From Desulfobacterales bacterium (GTDB lineage: Bacteria; Desulfobacterota; Desulfobacteria; Desulfobacterales; Desulfobacteraceae), in contig JAKSAU010000360.1 in NCBI GenBank assembly GCA_022361535.1, positions 1-6,174 on the forward strand: a DNA stretch of 6,174 bases, written 5' to 3'. Numbering within the stretch: the stretch's first letter is position 1; every line of letters begins with the position of its first letter. This document shows, piece after piece, positions 1 to 5,716 of the stretch. The notes under the pieces were generated by a model. It was not told the DNA's origin, did not search any database, and was given only the letters and a program-made list of their open reading frames with translations. Made by a program: the position numbers and the translations under genes.

Positions 1-612
1 CCTGTTTTTAGCACGTGGAGACTTATACCATCTTCTTAGCCGCATATCATCAAAGTCCAACAAACATATCCGGTCATCCTGAAAAATTAGATTCGACATC
101 CTTATATCCCCATGGATAAGCCCAAGTTCTCTAATCCTGAAAACGAGGGCGACCACCATATCCATTCCCCGTTCTATTTTTTCAGGGGAGTTCATATTGA
201 CCTTAAAGTATTCTTCTCCAGTGATGCCTTCCACATACTCGTAGACAAAATGGGACATGCCTCGCAGAACACCAATCCTTTTTTCAACAAAAGCGACCGG
301 TGTAGGTACCCAAACCCCGTTAGATATCAAAAAATTTGAATAGCGCCAGTTCCGGCTCGACCGTGTCGGTCTGAAATATCGTTTAAACTTATGCCACCCG
401 GATTTATAATTATGGCGCTTAATCACAAGTTTCATGTTGTCCAGAAAAACGATACCGACCTTACTTTTGAAATTATTTTGTATGATTCCGGTATTGCTGT
501 TATCTAAAAAAGAATCTGGATCATCCAGAAGTGCCAGCATAGTATCTGATAAAAACTTATTATTGCACACTGCAACAGTTGAAAACGTCTTTTTTGAATA
601 CACTGTACCCAT
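1..612 (-). CDS. LPS kinase, InaA/KdkA/WaaP-like (3' end outside window)
   Basis: This gene has no stop in the window; 204 codons are visible. Reading it on the minus strand gives a small protein-kinase-fold enzyme. Residues 52-68 form an N-lobe strand with a likely ATP-binding lysine (K65 in LVIKRHN). Residues 166-177 carry the catalytic loop IHGDIRMSNLIF, with D169 as presumed catalytic base and N174 as metal ligand. Residues 184-189 are LLDFDD, the DFG-equivalent metal-binding site. This pattern is typical of the lipopolysaccharide kinase family (Pfam Kdo/InaA group), which phosphorylates heptose or Kdo of the LPS inner core using ATP in the cytoplasm. The exact sugar cannot be told from sequence. 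The start is ATG at 612, with GTG at 615 possible; an in-frame stop lies at 643-645 and no strong ribosome site is present. It begins 22 nt after the WaaG-like gene, so it is probably co-transcribed and perhaps translationally coupled. The family call is fairly sure; the substrate is inference. Confidence 0.85.
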   Translation of the reverse strand, partial: MGTVYSKKTFSTVAVCNNKFLSDTMLALLDDPDSFLDNSNTGIIQNNFKSKVGIVFLDNMKLVIKRHNYKSGWHKFKRYFRPTRSSRNWRYSNFLISNGVWVPTPVAFVEKRIGVLRGMSHFVYEYVEGITGEEYFKVNMNSPEKIERGMDMVVALVFRIRELGLIHGDIRMSNLIFQDDRICLLDFDDMRLRRWYKSPRAKNR

Positions 613-634
613 CACTCTGATTCTATCATCCCGG

Positions 635-1753
635 TCATTTTCTTAACCGATTTTTCTTTTTCGACAATACTCTTTTATAAAAGGCCTCATGTGACATGCC
701 AACTTTCGACCAACTATACTGCTCCGCAGTTTTTCGTGCACAGCGCCCCACTTGCTGCCTCATTTTCTCTGACCGCATCAAGTCTAACAAACCCGGCAGA
801 TCAGAAGGCATTTTCATTAGGAATCCATTATCGCCGTGCTGAATCAGATCGGCAATTCCTGAATTGTCACTTACTATTACCGGAAGCCCGCAGGCCATGC
901 CCTCCAATACGCTCATACCAAATGCTTCTGACCTGGAGGGTAGTACGACCACATCAGCAAGGGCATAGTATTTTATAACATTATCTGTTATGCCCTCAAA
1001 ACTTATTTGCTGGCCGTGATGATGCTCCCTGGCCATCTTTTTGAACCTTGGGATATGATCCCCCTTCCCAACGATAAACAGCCGCATATCATGCGTGATG
1101 GCCGGGATTAGCCTGTCAAGTCCTTTGCGTTGAAATGCCGACCCGACAAAAAGGATGGCTAAGTCATTTTTCCCAAGGTCCTTTTCACGTCGAGCCTCTT
1201 CACGCAAGGTATCCAGCAGATGTCTGTCAAATAAGGTTAAATCGACGCCAGGGGGAATTTCAACAACGTTGCCGGTCCTGCCATAATGGTTATCAACATC
1301 TTTTGAAATAGCCGTTGAGACCGAAACCAGCCATGGGGATTTCATTTGCCGCCGCTCAAGCCAGAGATAAAGCCAACTGCGCATACTCAGGAATTTCTGA
1401 TCAATTTTTCTTATGAAACCATATTTTTCAAGCCCGTCACAATAAGAAAAACTGTGTAAGGTGAGGATTTCCTGTTTATAATTGCGTTCATGGGAATGGA
1501 CAATATCATAAGTATGATCTTTGAGCATATTTGCGGTTTCCCGAACAAAAGACAGAGTGTTTAAAACACTTGAAAACGTCATGCGGTTCGGGACACGAAA
1601 AAAACCCATACCGTCAAGGAGATTGTCTTCAGCTTCATAGGCAAATACATCAACATGATGACCAAGGCGGTATAAGGCTTTGGCAAGTTCCACCACGTAG
1701 CGTTCTTTGCCACCCGACAATGTAAACCGCTTCACCAGAATAGCAATTTTCAA
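635..1753 (-). CDS. GT4 family glycosyltransferase, WaaG (RfaG)-like
   Basis: This is a complete 372-residue GT-B fold transferase, normal length for GT4. The N-terminal domain opens with MKIAILVKRF and a glycine-rich acceptor-side loop (S13-G14-G15), followed by HSHE at 86-89. The linker IPPGVDL at about 166-172 leads to the C-terminal nucleotide-sugar domain, which starts near LAILFVGSAFQRKGLDRL (198-215). The EX7E donor-binding motif is E276...E284 (EAFGMSVLE), followed by GLPVIVSDNSG. GT4 enzymes transfer a hexose from a nucleotide sugar with retention of configuration, on the cytoplasmic face of the inner membrane. The SGG loop and the downstream LPS kinase recall the waaG-waaP arrangement of enteric LPS core loci, so a core hexosyltransferase role is likely, but donor and acceptor are unproven. 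The start is a TTG at 1753; an in-frame stop lies a few codons upstream, and the next in-frame ATG would remove the essential N-terminal strand and glycine loop. Confidence 0.9.
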   Translation of the reverse strand: MKIAILVKRFTLSGGKERYVVELAKALYRLGHHVDVFAYEAEDNLLDGMGFFRVPNRMTFSSVLNTLSFVRETANMLKDHTYDIVHSHERNYKQEILTLHSFSYCDGLEKYGFIRKIDQKFLSMRSWLYLWLERRQMKSPWLVSVSTAISKDVDNHYGRTGNVVEIPPGVDLTLFDRHLLDTLREEARREKDLGKNDLAILFVGSAFQRKGLDRLIPAITHDMRLFIVGKGDHIPRFKKMAREHHHGQQISFEGITDNVIKYYALADVVVLPSRSEAFGMSVLEGMACGLPVIVSDNSGIADLIQHGDNGFLMKMPSDLPGLLDLMRSEKMRQQVGRCARKTAEQYSWSKVGMSHEAFYKRVLSKKKNRLRK

Positions 1754-1766
1754 TCCTGATACCCCT
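1754..1766 (-). promoter_or_regulatory. Ribosome binding site supporting a TTG start
   Basis: On the minus strand an AGGGG box (1766-1762) lies 8 nt before the TTG at 1753, and a second AGGA directly abuts the TTG. This is the strongest Shine-Dalgarno-like sequence seen before any gene in the window, and it supports TTG as the real start of the WaaG-like gene. A nearby ATG further upstream is out of frame and reads into a stop after seven codons. Confidence 0.6.
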
Positions 1767-1804
1767 TTTTCATCTTTTTAAAACGAACCGGCAAAAACTC
1801 ATTA

Positions 1805-1813
1805 TGCTATAAT
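1805..1813 (+). promoter_or_regulatory. Possible extended -10 promoter element (TGCTATAAT)
   Basis: TATAAT at 1808-1813 is a perfect sigma70 -10 hexamer, preceded by TG at the extended -10 position. No -35 match lies 16-18 nt upstream. If used, transcription would start near 1820 and give the gene at 2022 a leader of about 200 nt that includes the inverted repeat at 1857-1879. The promoter at 1936-1964 is an alternative or additional start. Confidence 0.35.
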
Positions 1814-1838
1814 TTCCCAGGGCATTACCTGGACAAGC

Positions 1839-1865
1839 TACATAAAACCCAAACAAGGCTGTCAA
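1839..1865 (-). promoter_or_regulatory. Possible leftward promoter for the WaaG-like/kinase operon
   Basis: On the minus strand a perfect TTGACA (1865-1860) is followed after 15 nt by TATGTA (1844-1839). The -35 is ideal, but the spacer is short and the -10 is mediocre. It lies about 75 nt upstream of the TTG start. The -35 sits inside one arm of the inverted repeat at 1857-1879, so a regulator bound there would affect it. This is inference from consensus matching only. Confidence 0.3.
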
Positions 1866-1879
1866 ATCCTGTGACAGCC
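1857..1879. repeat. Perfect 8-bp inverted repeat, operator-like or RNA hairpin
   Basis: GGCTGTCA (1857-1864) and TGACAGCC (1872-1879) are exact reverse complements separated by 7 nt. No T tract follows on either strand, so it is not a typical rho-independent terminator. Its centre in the divergent region, and its overlap with a leftward -35 box, fit a binding site for a dimeric regulator. It could equally form a hairpin in a long rightward leader transcript. Confidence 0.5.
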
Positions 1880-1935
1880 CCAACTATTTGACTGAAAACC
1901 CATACCCTGGGGGAAAATCAGCAGTGTAACCTTTC

Positions 1936-1964
1936 TTGACTAGGCCTTCTCTTTAATCTATTAT
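1936..1964 (+). promoter_or_regulatory. Sigma70-like promoter for the gene at 2022
   Basis: TTGACT (1936-1941) and TATTAT (1959-1964) are separated by exactly 17 nt, with one mismatch in each hexamer against TTGACA/TATAAT. The predicted start is near 1971, giving a leader of about 50-70 nt before the rightward glycosyltransferase gene. It is the best promoter candidate in the window. Confidence 0.55.
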
Positions 1965-2021
1965 AAATGATTTTTCAATCAAGACTGACATAAATACCAT
2001 TAAAAAGATTTTTAATACACA

Positions 2022-3332
2022 ATGAAATTACCCGTCAAAATGAAATGGCTTATACTTGCCCACTGCTACAACATGGATGGCAGAGCGGCAAGCCAGACAA
2101 TAACTGACCGTATCCCGTTTCTCATGGACAAGGGGGTCACCCCGGTTGTCATGAGTGCGCCTACCGGCAAAAAAGAAAGCCGGTTTCCCCATTACCAGAT
2201 TTTTTCTCCGGCACCTTCCGGGCTTAAATTCGAACTGCGTCATGTTATAAAAAACCGCGCCCCGGAAACATTTTCAGCTAGGCTTATTAAATTGCTACTG
2301 ACAATGATCATATTGCCCTTTTTTCTCATAGAAAAAATTGTGATCCACCTGGACAGCCACTGGTCATGGCTTTTATCCGCTTCGTTGTATGGTATTTTCA
2401 TCATTCCAAAACATCGTCCGGAACTCATTTACTCTACGGCCGGCCCGTCTTCGACCCACTATGCAGGATTTATCCTAAGCCAACTGTTTAAACTTCCCTG
2501 GGTTGCAGAACTCCATGACCCGCTTATCTATGACACCGAAAAACAAAAATGGCATAAATATTTTTTTCACAAATACCTTGAAAAAATAATTTTTAAATAT
2601 GCAGATAAAATCATCTATTTTACAGATAAAGCCAGCACTAATGCCCATAGACGTAACCCAGGCGTTAAAAAGAACCTGGTTGTTATCCGCCCAGGTGCGT
2701 CCCCTGCGGAAAACTGGACTCAACAATATCATAAACAGGAAAAAATTCATTTTGGCTATTTTGGCTCTCTTGCAGCCACACGGAACCTCAAACAGGTATT
2801 CAAAGCATTTCATGAACTTTTACAAGAAAAACCGAATTTATCTGAACACGTGACCATTGATATATACGGCACATCCCTTGATCCGGTAACCAGCCAGGCC
2901 CTGGACCATTATAGTCTCAATAATATGGTAACCGTACACGGCAGGTTGGAGTATGATCCTTACACTGGAAAAACAGGAAGAGAACAGGTGCTTGAAGCAA
3001 TGAAGCAGATGGATGTGCTAATTCTTGTCCATGGCGATGACCTTTTCCGGTGTGACGAATATATTCCGTCAAAACTCTATGACTACATGCTGGTACAGCG
3101 CCCTATTCTGGGCCTTACCCATCCGGGTTCAGAGCTTCAAACTATGCTGGAGCAAAACGGTTTTTCTGCTGCAGACAGCCGAAACAAAGAAGAGACAAAA
3201 GCCAAAATTATGGATCTGATCGAAAAATGGGAACAGACAGGATTACCGGACCTTGAACACGCATCTCCTCTCACGGTTAAAGGTGCTGTCACCCAGCTGA
3301 TGTCGATCAGGGACAATCTGTTAAAAGAATAG
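2022..3332 (+). CDS. GT-B (GT4-like) glycosyltransferase
   Basis: This gene encodes 436 residues, somewhat longer than a minimal GT4 enzyme. The N-terminal domain begins MKWLILAHCYNMDGRAASQ (7-25), resembling the first strand and acceptor-side loop of GT4-like transferases. Two hydrophobic stretches (about 90-109 and 114-129) may dock the enzyme on the inner membrane. LPWVAELHDPL (158-168) matches the conserved 'E.HDP' region. The C-terminal domain starts near IHFGYFGSLAATRNLKQV (242-259), where GS and the following basic residues normally contact the nucleotide diphosphate. A donor-site motif follows, E346...D354 (EYIPSKLYD), an EX7D version of the usual EX7E. The role is probably addition of a sugar to a lipid-linked surface glycan; donor and acceptor are unknown. 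It is transcribed divergently from the WaaG-like gene and appears monocistronic. The start at 2022 has no clear ribosome site; an in-frame ATG at 2040 fits the family N-terminus at least as well. Confidence 0.85.
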   Translation: MKLPVKMKWLILAHCYNMDGRAASQTITDRIPFLMDKGVTPVVMSAPTGKKESRFPHYQIFSPAPSGLKFELRHVIKNRAPETFSARLIKLLLTMIILPFFLIEKIVIHLDSHWSWLLSASLYGIFIIPKHRPELIYSTAGPSSTHYAGFILSQLFKLPWVAELHDPLIYDTEKQKWHKYFFHKYLEKIIFKYADKIIYFTDKASTNAHRRNPGVKKNLVVIRPGASPAENWTQQYHKQEKIHFGYFGSLAATRNLKQVFKAFHELLQEKPNLSEHVTIDIYGTSLDPVTSQALDHYSLNNMVTVHGRLEYDPYTGKTGREQVLEAMKQMDVLILVHGDDLFRCDEYIPSKLYDYMLVQRPILGLTHPGSELQTMLEQNGFSAADSRNKEETKAKIMDLIEKWEQTGLPDLEHASPLTVKGAVTQLMSIRDNLLKE

Positions 3333-3389
3333 AGCGCAAAAGCCGTTCAGGAGTCGGTTAATAATTTCTTCATATAGTCTATTTAGTCC

Positions 3390-3408
3390 AAAAATATTGG
3401 GTATTTTT
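3390..3408. terminator. Weak A/T hairpin in convergent gap
   Basis: AAAAATA (3390-3396) and TATTTTT (3402-3408) form a 7-bp stem around a TTGGG loop. It lies between the ends of the rightward glycosyltransferase and the leftward wecB, and has T-rich sequence on the exit side in either direction. The stem has no G:C pair, so it would be weak; it is a candidate bidirectional terminator only by position. Confidence 0.25.
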
Positions 3409-3440
3409 AAAACTGAATGTGGGTCTATTTATGAGCAGCC

Positions 3441-3462
3441 CCTTTAGACTACGTCTGAAAGG
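3441..3462. repeat. Imperfect hairpin over the wecB stop codon
   Basis: CCTTTAGAC (3441-3449) pairs with GTCT-G-AAAGG (3453-3462), giving a 9-bp stem with one bulged G and a 3-nt loop. It overlaps the last codons and stop of wecB. No T run follows on the minus strand, so it does not qualify as a normal terminator, but it could stabilise the 3' end of the wecB message. Confidence 0.3.
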
Positions 3463-4589
3463 ATGCCAATTATCTTTTCAGACGCATCGCCGTCCCCATA
3501 AGGGTTTTTTCTTCTGGCCATTGAACTATAAACATCCTTATTTTTTATTAGTATTTCAGATTCATTGACAATTTGATCTGTATCCGAGCCGACTAATTTA
3601 CAGGTCCCCGCATTTATCCCTTCAGGGCGTTCTGTTGTATCACGCATTACCAACACAGGTTTTCCAAGCGAAGGGGCTTCCTCTTGTATTCCACCTGAAT
3701 CTGTTAAAATAAAATGGGCTTGCTTCATCAAATATACAAAAGGAGAATAATCAAGAGGATCTATCAAAAACACATTCTCTTTATTCTTTTCACCCAGTAT
3801 TTCATACACCGGTTTTTTAACATTAGGGTTCAAGTGTACTGGGTAAATCAAATCAATTTCAGGATGGCGGCTCGCAATTTCTTTTAAAGCCAGGCAGATG
3901 TTTTCAAATCCCTTTCCGAAGCTTTCTCTTCTGTGGCCGGTGACAAGAACAACCTTTCTTTCTTTGTTATCAAGATCGATTTTCCAGGTATTGGTAAAAT
4001 AATCTCTCCAATGTTCATCATCACCTGTACATGACTCCATTAGCAGGGTATCAATCACGGTATTTCCAGTCACCCAGACCGAGCTTTCATCTACACCTTC
4101 GGCTATCAGGTTTTTTTGGGCCATTGCAGTGGGAGCAAAATGATAATCAGCAATCACACCAATTAAATGCCTGTTGACTTCCTCCGGAAATGGAGAATAT
4201 TTGTTGTGAGTTCTTAATCCAGCCTCAATATGGCCAACCGGTATACGCATATAATAGGCAGCAAGACTTGCCACAAAAGCAGTTGTTGTATCCCCCTGAA
4301 CAAGAACTACGTCCGGTTTTTCTTTTTCCAAAATCGGTTTTAAACGAGTGATAATACTTCCGGTTAACTCAAATATATCCTGTCCTTTTTTCATGATATC
4401 AAGATCATAGTCAGGAACAATATTAAAGCGGAACAGAACTTGATCTAGCATTTCCCTGTGTTGGGCTGTAACACAAACGACAGGTTGAAATACTGACGAG
4501 GTAGTGGTTATTTTCTTTATTAACGCCGCCATTTTTATGGCTTCCGGCCGCGTTCCGAAAACGAAAAATATTTTTTTCTTGTTTTCCAT
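3444..4589 (-). CDS. wecB: UDP-N-acetylglucosamine 2-epimerase (non-hydrolysing)
   Basis: This enzyme interconverts UDP-GlcNAc and UDP-ManNAc in the cytoplasm, providing ManNAc or the precursor of ManNAcA for surface glycans. The 381-residue length is normal. The family signatures are all present: FGTRPEAIKM at 11-20 (R14, K19), VQGDTTT at 97-103 (D100), GHIEAGLRT at 119-127 (E122), PFPEEVNR at 133-140 (E136, R140), VTGHRRES at 216-223 (H219), and DSGGIQEEAPSLGKP at 297-311. The residues matching the catalytic and substrate-binding acids, histidine and arginines of E. coli WecB are intact, so it should be active. The ATG at 4589 gives a standard N-terminus but has no recognisable ribosome site. 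It lies 10 nt after the upstream DUF6492-like gene, so coupled translation is likely. No wecC-like dehydrogenase is in the window. The hydrolysing NeuC-type enzyme is a less likely alternative. Confidence 0.97.
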   Translation of the reverse strand: MENKKKIFFVFGTRPEAIKMAALIKKITTTSSVFQPVVCVTAQHREMLDQVLFRFNIVPDYDLDIMKKGQDIFELTGSIITRLKPILEKEKPDVVLVQGDTTTAFVASLAAYYMRIPVGHIEAGLRTHNKYSPFPEEVNRHLIGVIADYHFAPTAMAQKNLIAEGVDESSVWVTGNTVIDTLLMESCTGDDEHWRDYFTNTWKIDLDNKERKVVLVTGHRRESFGKGFENICLALKEIASRHPEIDLIYPVHLNPNVKKPVYEILGEKNKENVFLIDPLDYSPFVYLMKQAHFILTDSGGIQEEAPSLGKPVLVMRDTTERPEGINAGTCKLVGSDTDQIVNESEILIKNKDVYSSMARRKNPYGDGDASEKIIGILSDVV

Positions 4590-4599
4590 AAAAAGTAGT

Positions 4600-5520
4600 T
4601 TACCAGTTAAAATTAGATTTTAATTTCCTGATCCCATTCATGAAATCTTGTTTACGATTTCTTAACCTTCTGGCCAAGCTCTTTTTTTCTTTGAAAAGGG
4701 CCCAGTTAGACTGAATACACATGCCAAAATAGTTTTCTGAAATAGACGCTTCATTTTCACCATTGATTTCCGCTTCGATAAATTCATCGGCATAATCAAA
4801 GGCCTTGAACATGTGAGATTTAGGATACAGAGGTATGCATTGACTGTGAATTAGGTAATATCCATATAAAAAGGTTTCAGTTGGATGTTCTGACAGGAAC
4901 TCAAAAATGGTTTTATTCCTGGGAATCAAGTAGTTCTGGTGTAAATGCTTTAAAACCTGAGATGACCATATAATGGGAGTTGAAATACCAAAATCCCAAT
5001 TTTGATCCGTATTACCGAAAACAGATTTAAATTTATTTACCTGCTTGGCCCGTCTATTGACACGCTTTTCCATTTCTTTTGAAGGAATGTTCTTCCATCT
5101 CTCTCTTAATATTCCAGTGTCAAATTCGTCCATGATTGTATAAGGTGTTTCATTGTCATACATAAAATCGGACAATCTAAAGTCTTTAATGAAATATGAA
5201 TCAGAATCAACCCAGGCATAATTCTCTGCTTTGCCCAACCGCCAAAACTCCAACTTAATCAACTGCTGGTATAGATGGTCATAAAAAAAGTCTGGGATGT
5301 CACCAAAAACGTCACAACTTGCGCTGATAATTTCTTCGTCAGTCACAAGGACACAATTATTTTCTCCCAAAATCTCTTCAAAAAGCTTAAAGTCCGCTTT
5401 GGGAACGCACATGACAAAAAGAATGGCATCGGTGTTATACCGGTCAATGCTATTTGCAAGTCTCTTTGCTCGATACACATCCTTATGATAGGATTTACAA
5501 AACAACGCGAATTTATTCAT
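4600..5520 (-). CDS. DUF6492-like putative glycosyltransferase
   Basis: This protein is about 306 residues long if started at ATG 5520. It opens with a first strand, KFALFCKSYHKD, and a helix typical of GT-A folds. QQLIKLEFWRL follows, then WVDSDSYFIKDF, where the DSD triplet looks like the DXD metal/nucleotide-sugar motif. Further on come NWDFGISTPIIW and an ETFLYGYYLIH segment. The tail is basic (KEKKSLARRLRNRKQ) and may contact membrane phospholipid. This pattern resembles the DUF6492 family, often found in capsule and O-antigen clusters and presumed to transfer sugars; I know of no assigned reaction. No signal peptide or membrane helix is evident, so it should be cytoplasmic. It is the first gene of a unit with wecB, whose product it might use. 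ATG 5526 and GTG 5532 are alternative starts; none has a clear ribosome site. The family name is from memory of the motif pattern. Confidence 0.75.
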   Translation of the reverse strand: MNKFALFCKSYHKDVYRAKRLANSIDRYNTDAILFVMCVPKADFKLFEEILGENNCVLVTDEEIISASCDVFGDIPDFFYDHLYQQLIKLEFWRLGKAENYAWVDSDSYFIKDFRLSDFMYDNETPYTIMDEFDTGILRERWKNIPSKEMEKRVNRRAKQVNKFKSVFGNTDQNWDFGISTPIIWSSQVLKHLHQNYLIPRNKTIFEFLSEHPTETFLYGYYLIHSQCIPLYPKSHMFKAFDYADEFIEAEINGENEASISENYFGMCIQSNWALFKEKKSLARRLRNRKQDFMNGIRKLKSNFNW

Positions 5521-5579
5521 ATACATTAACACTTTATAATGGTCGGCAACACCATGTATCTGATACCGATTCCATTTTT

Positions 5580-5609
5580 ATTATGATGCCTTTCAGGTAG
5601 TTTTCACAA
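5580..5609 (-). promoter_or_regulatory. Possible promoter for the DUF6492-wecB unit
   Basis: On the minus strand TTGTGA (5609-5604) and CATAAT (5585-5580) are 18 nt apart, matching the sigma70 consensus in 4 and 5 of 6 positions. Predicted initiation near 5573 leaves a leader of about 40-55 nt. It overlaps the inverted repeat at 5588-5619, which could serve as an operator. Read-through from the upstream GT2 gene is an alternative. Confidence 0.3.
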
Positions 5610-5619
5610 AATGAAAGGC
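5588..5619. repeat. 8-bp inverted repeat between the GT2 and DUF6492-like genes
   Basis: GCCTTTCA (5588-5595) and TGAAAGGC (5612-5619) are exact complements with a 16-nt spacer. A second TTTCA at 5602-5606 can also pair with TGAAA at 5612-5616, giving two mutually exclusive hairpins. No T tract follows on the minus strand, so termination of the upstream GT2 gene here is doubtful. Confidence 0.4.
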
Positions 5620-5704
5620 CTGGTTAATTTTATTTTTTACCTCATTTTTTAGATAAAAATTTATCTAAATAGTCCAATAATTGTTCATTTTCATGGGTGT
5701 ACGG

Positions 5705-5716
5705 AGGTTTAAACCT
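5705..5716. repeat. 12-bp perfect palindrome at the GT2 stop codon
   Basis: AGGTTTAAACCT reads the same on both strands and overlaps the TAG stop of the GT2 gene. With no loop it cannot make a stable hairpin. It may be a chance palindrome or a small protein-binding site. Confidence 0.3.

Larger units (their letters stand above)
1754..2021. other. Divergent intergenic region with promoter-like and structured elements
   Basis: This 268-nt gap separates the leftward WaaG-like/kinase operon from the rightward glycosyltransferase gene. I see no coding sequence in it. It holds promoter-like boxes in both directions, a perfect 8-bp inverted repeat, and two further complementary segments (CCCAGGG at 1816-1822 with CCCTGGG at 1905-1911) that enclose the inverted repeat. 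I recognise no known riboswitch consensus and no ops/JUMPstart element in it. Confidence 0.6.

Noticed and set aside
112..646. Two small plus-strand open frames at 112-339 and 434-646
   Set aside because: Both are antisense shadows of the LPS kinase gene, whose HGD and DFDD kinase motifs identify the true coding strand.
691..1725. Plus-strand open frames at 691-978 and 1531-1725
   Set aside because: They lie antisense within the WaaG-like GT4 gene, which has intact domain motifs along its whole length.
1857..1879. Rho-independent terminator at the inverted repeat
   Set aside because: No run of T follows the stem on either strand, and it sits upstream of genes in both directions.
1814..2021. 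c-di-GMP, cobalamin or other known riboswitch, or an ops/JUMPstart element, in the possible long leader
   Set aside because: I could not find the conserved core sequences of these elements; only simple complementary arms are seen.
5708..5714. TTTAAAC-like slippery heptamer on the minus strand near the GT2 stop
   Set aside because: It lies after the in-frame TAG, so a ribosome translating the GT2 gene would terminate before reaching it.
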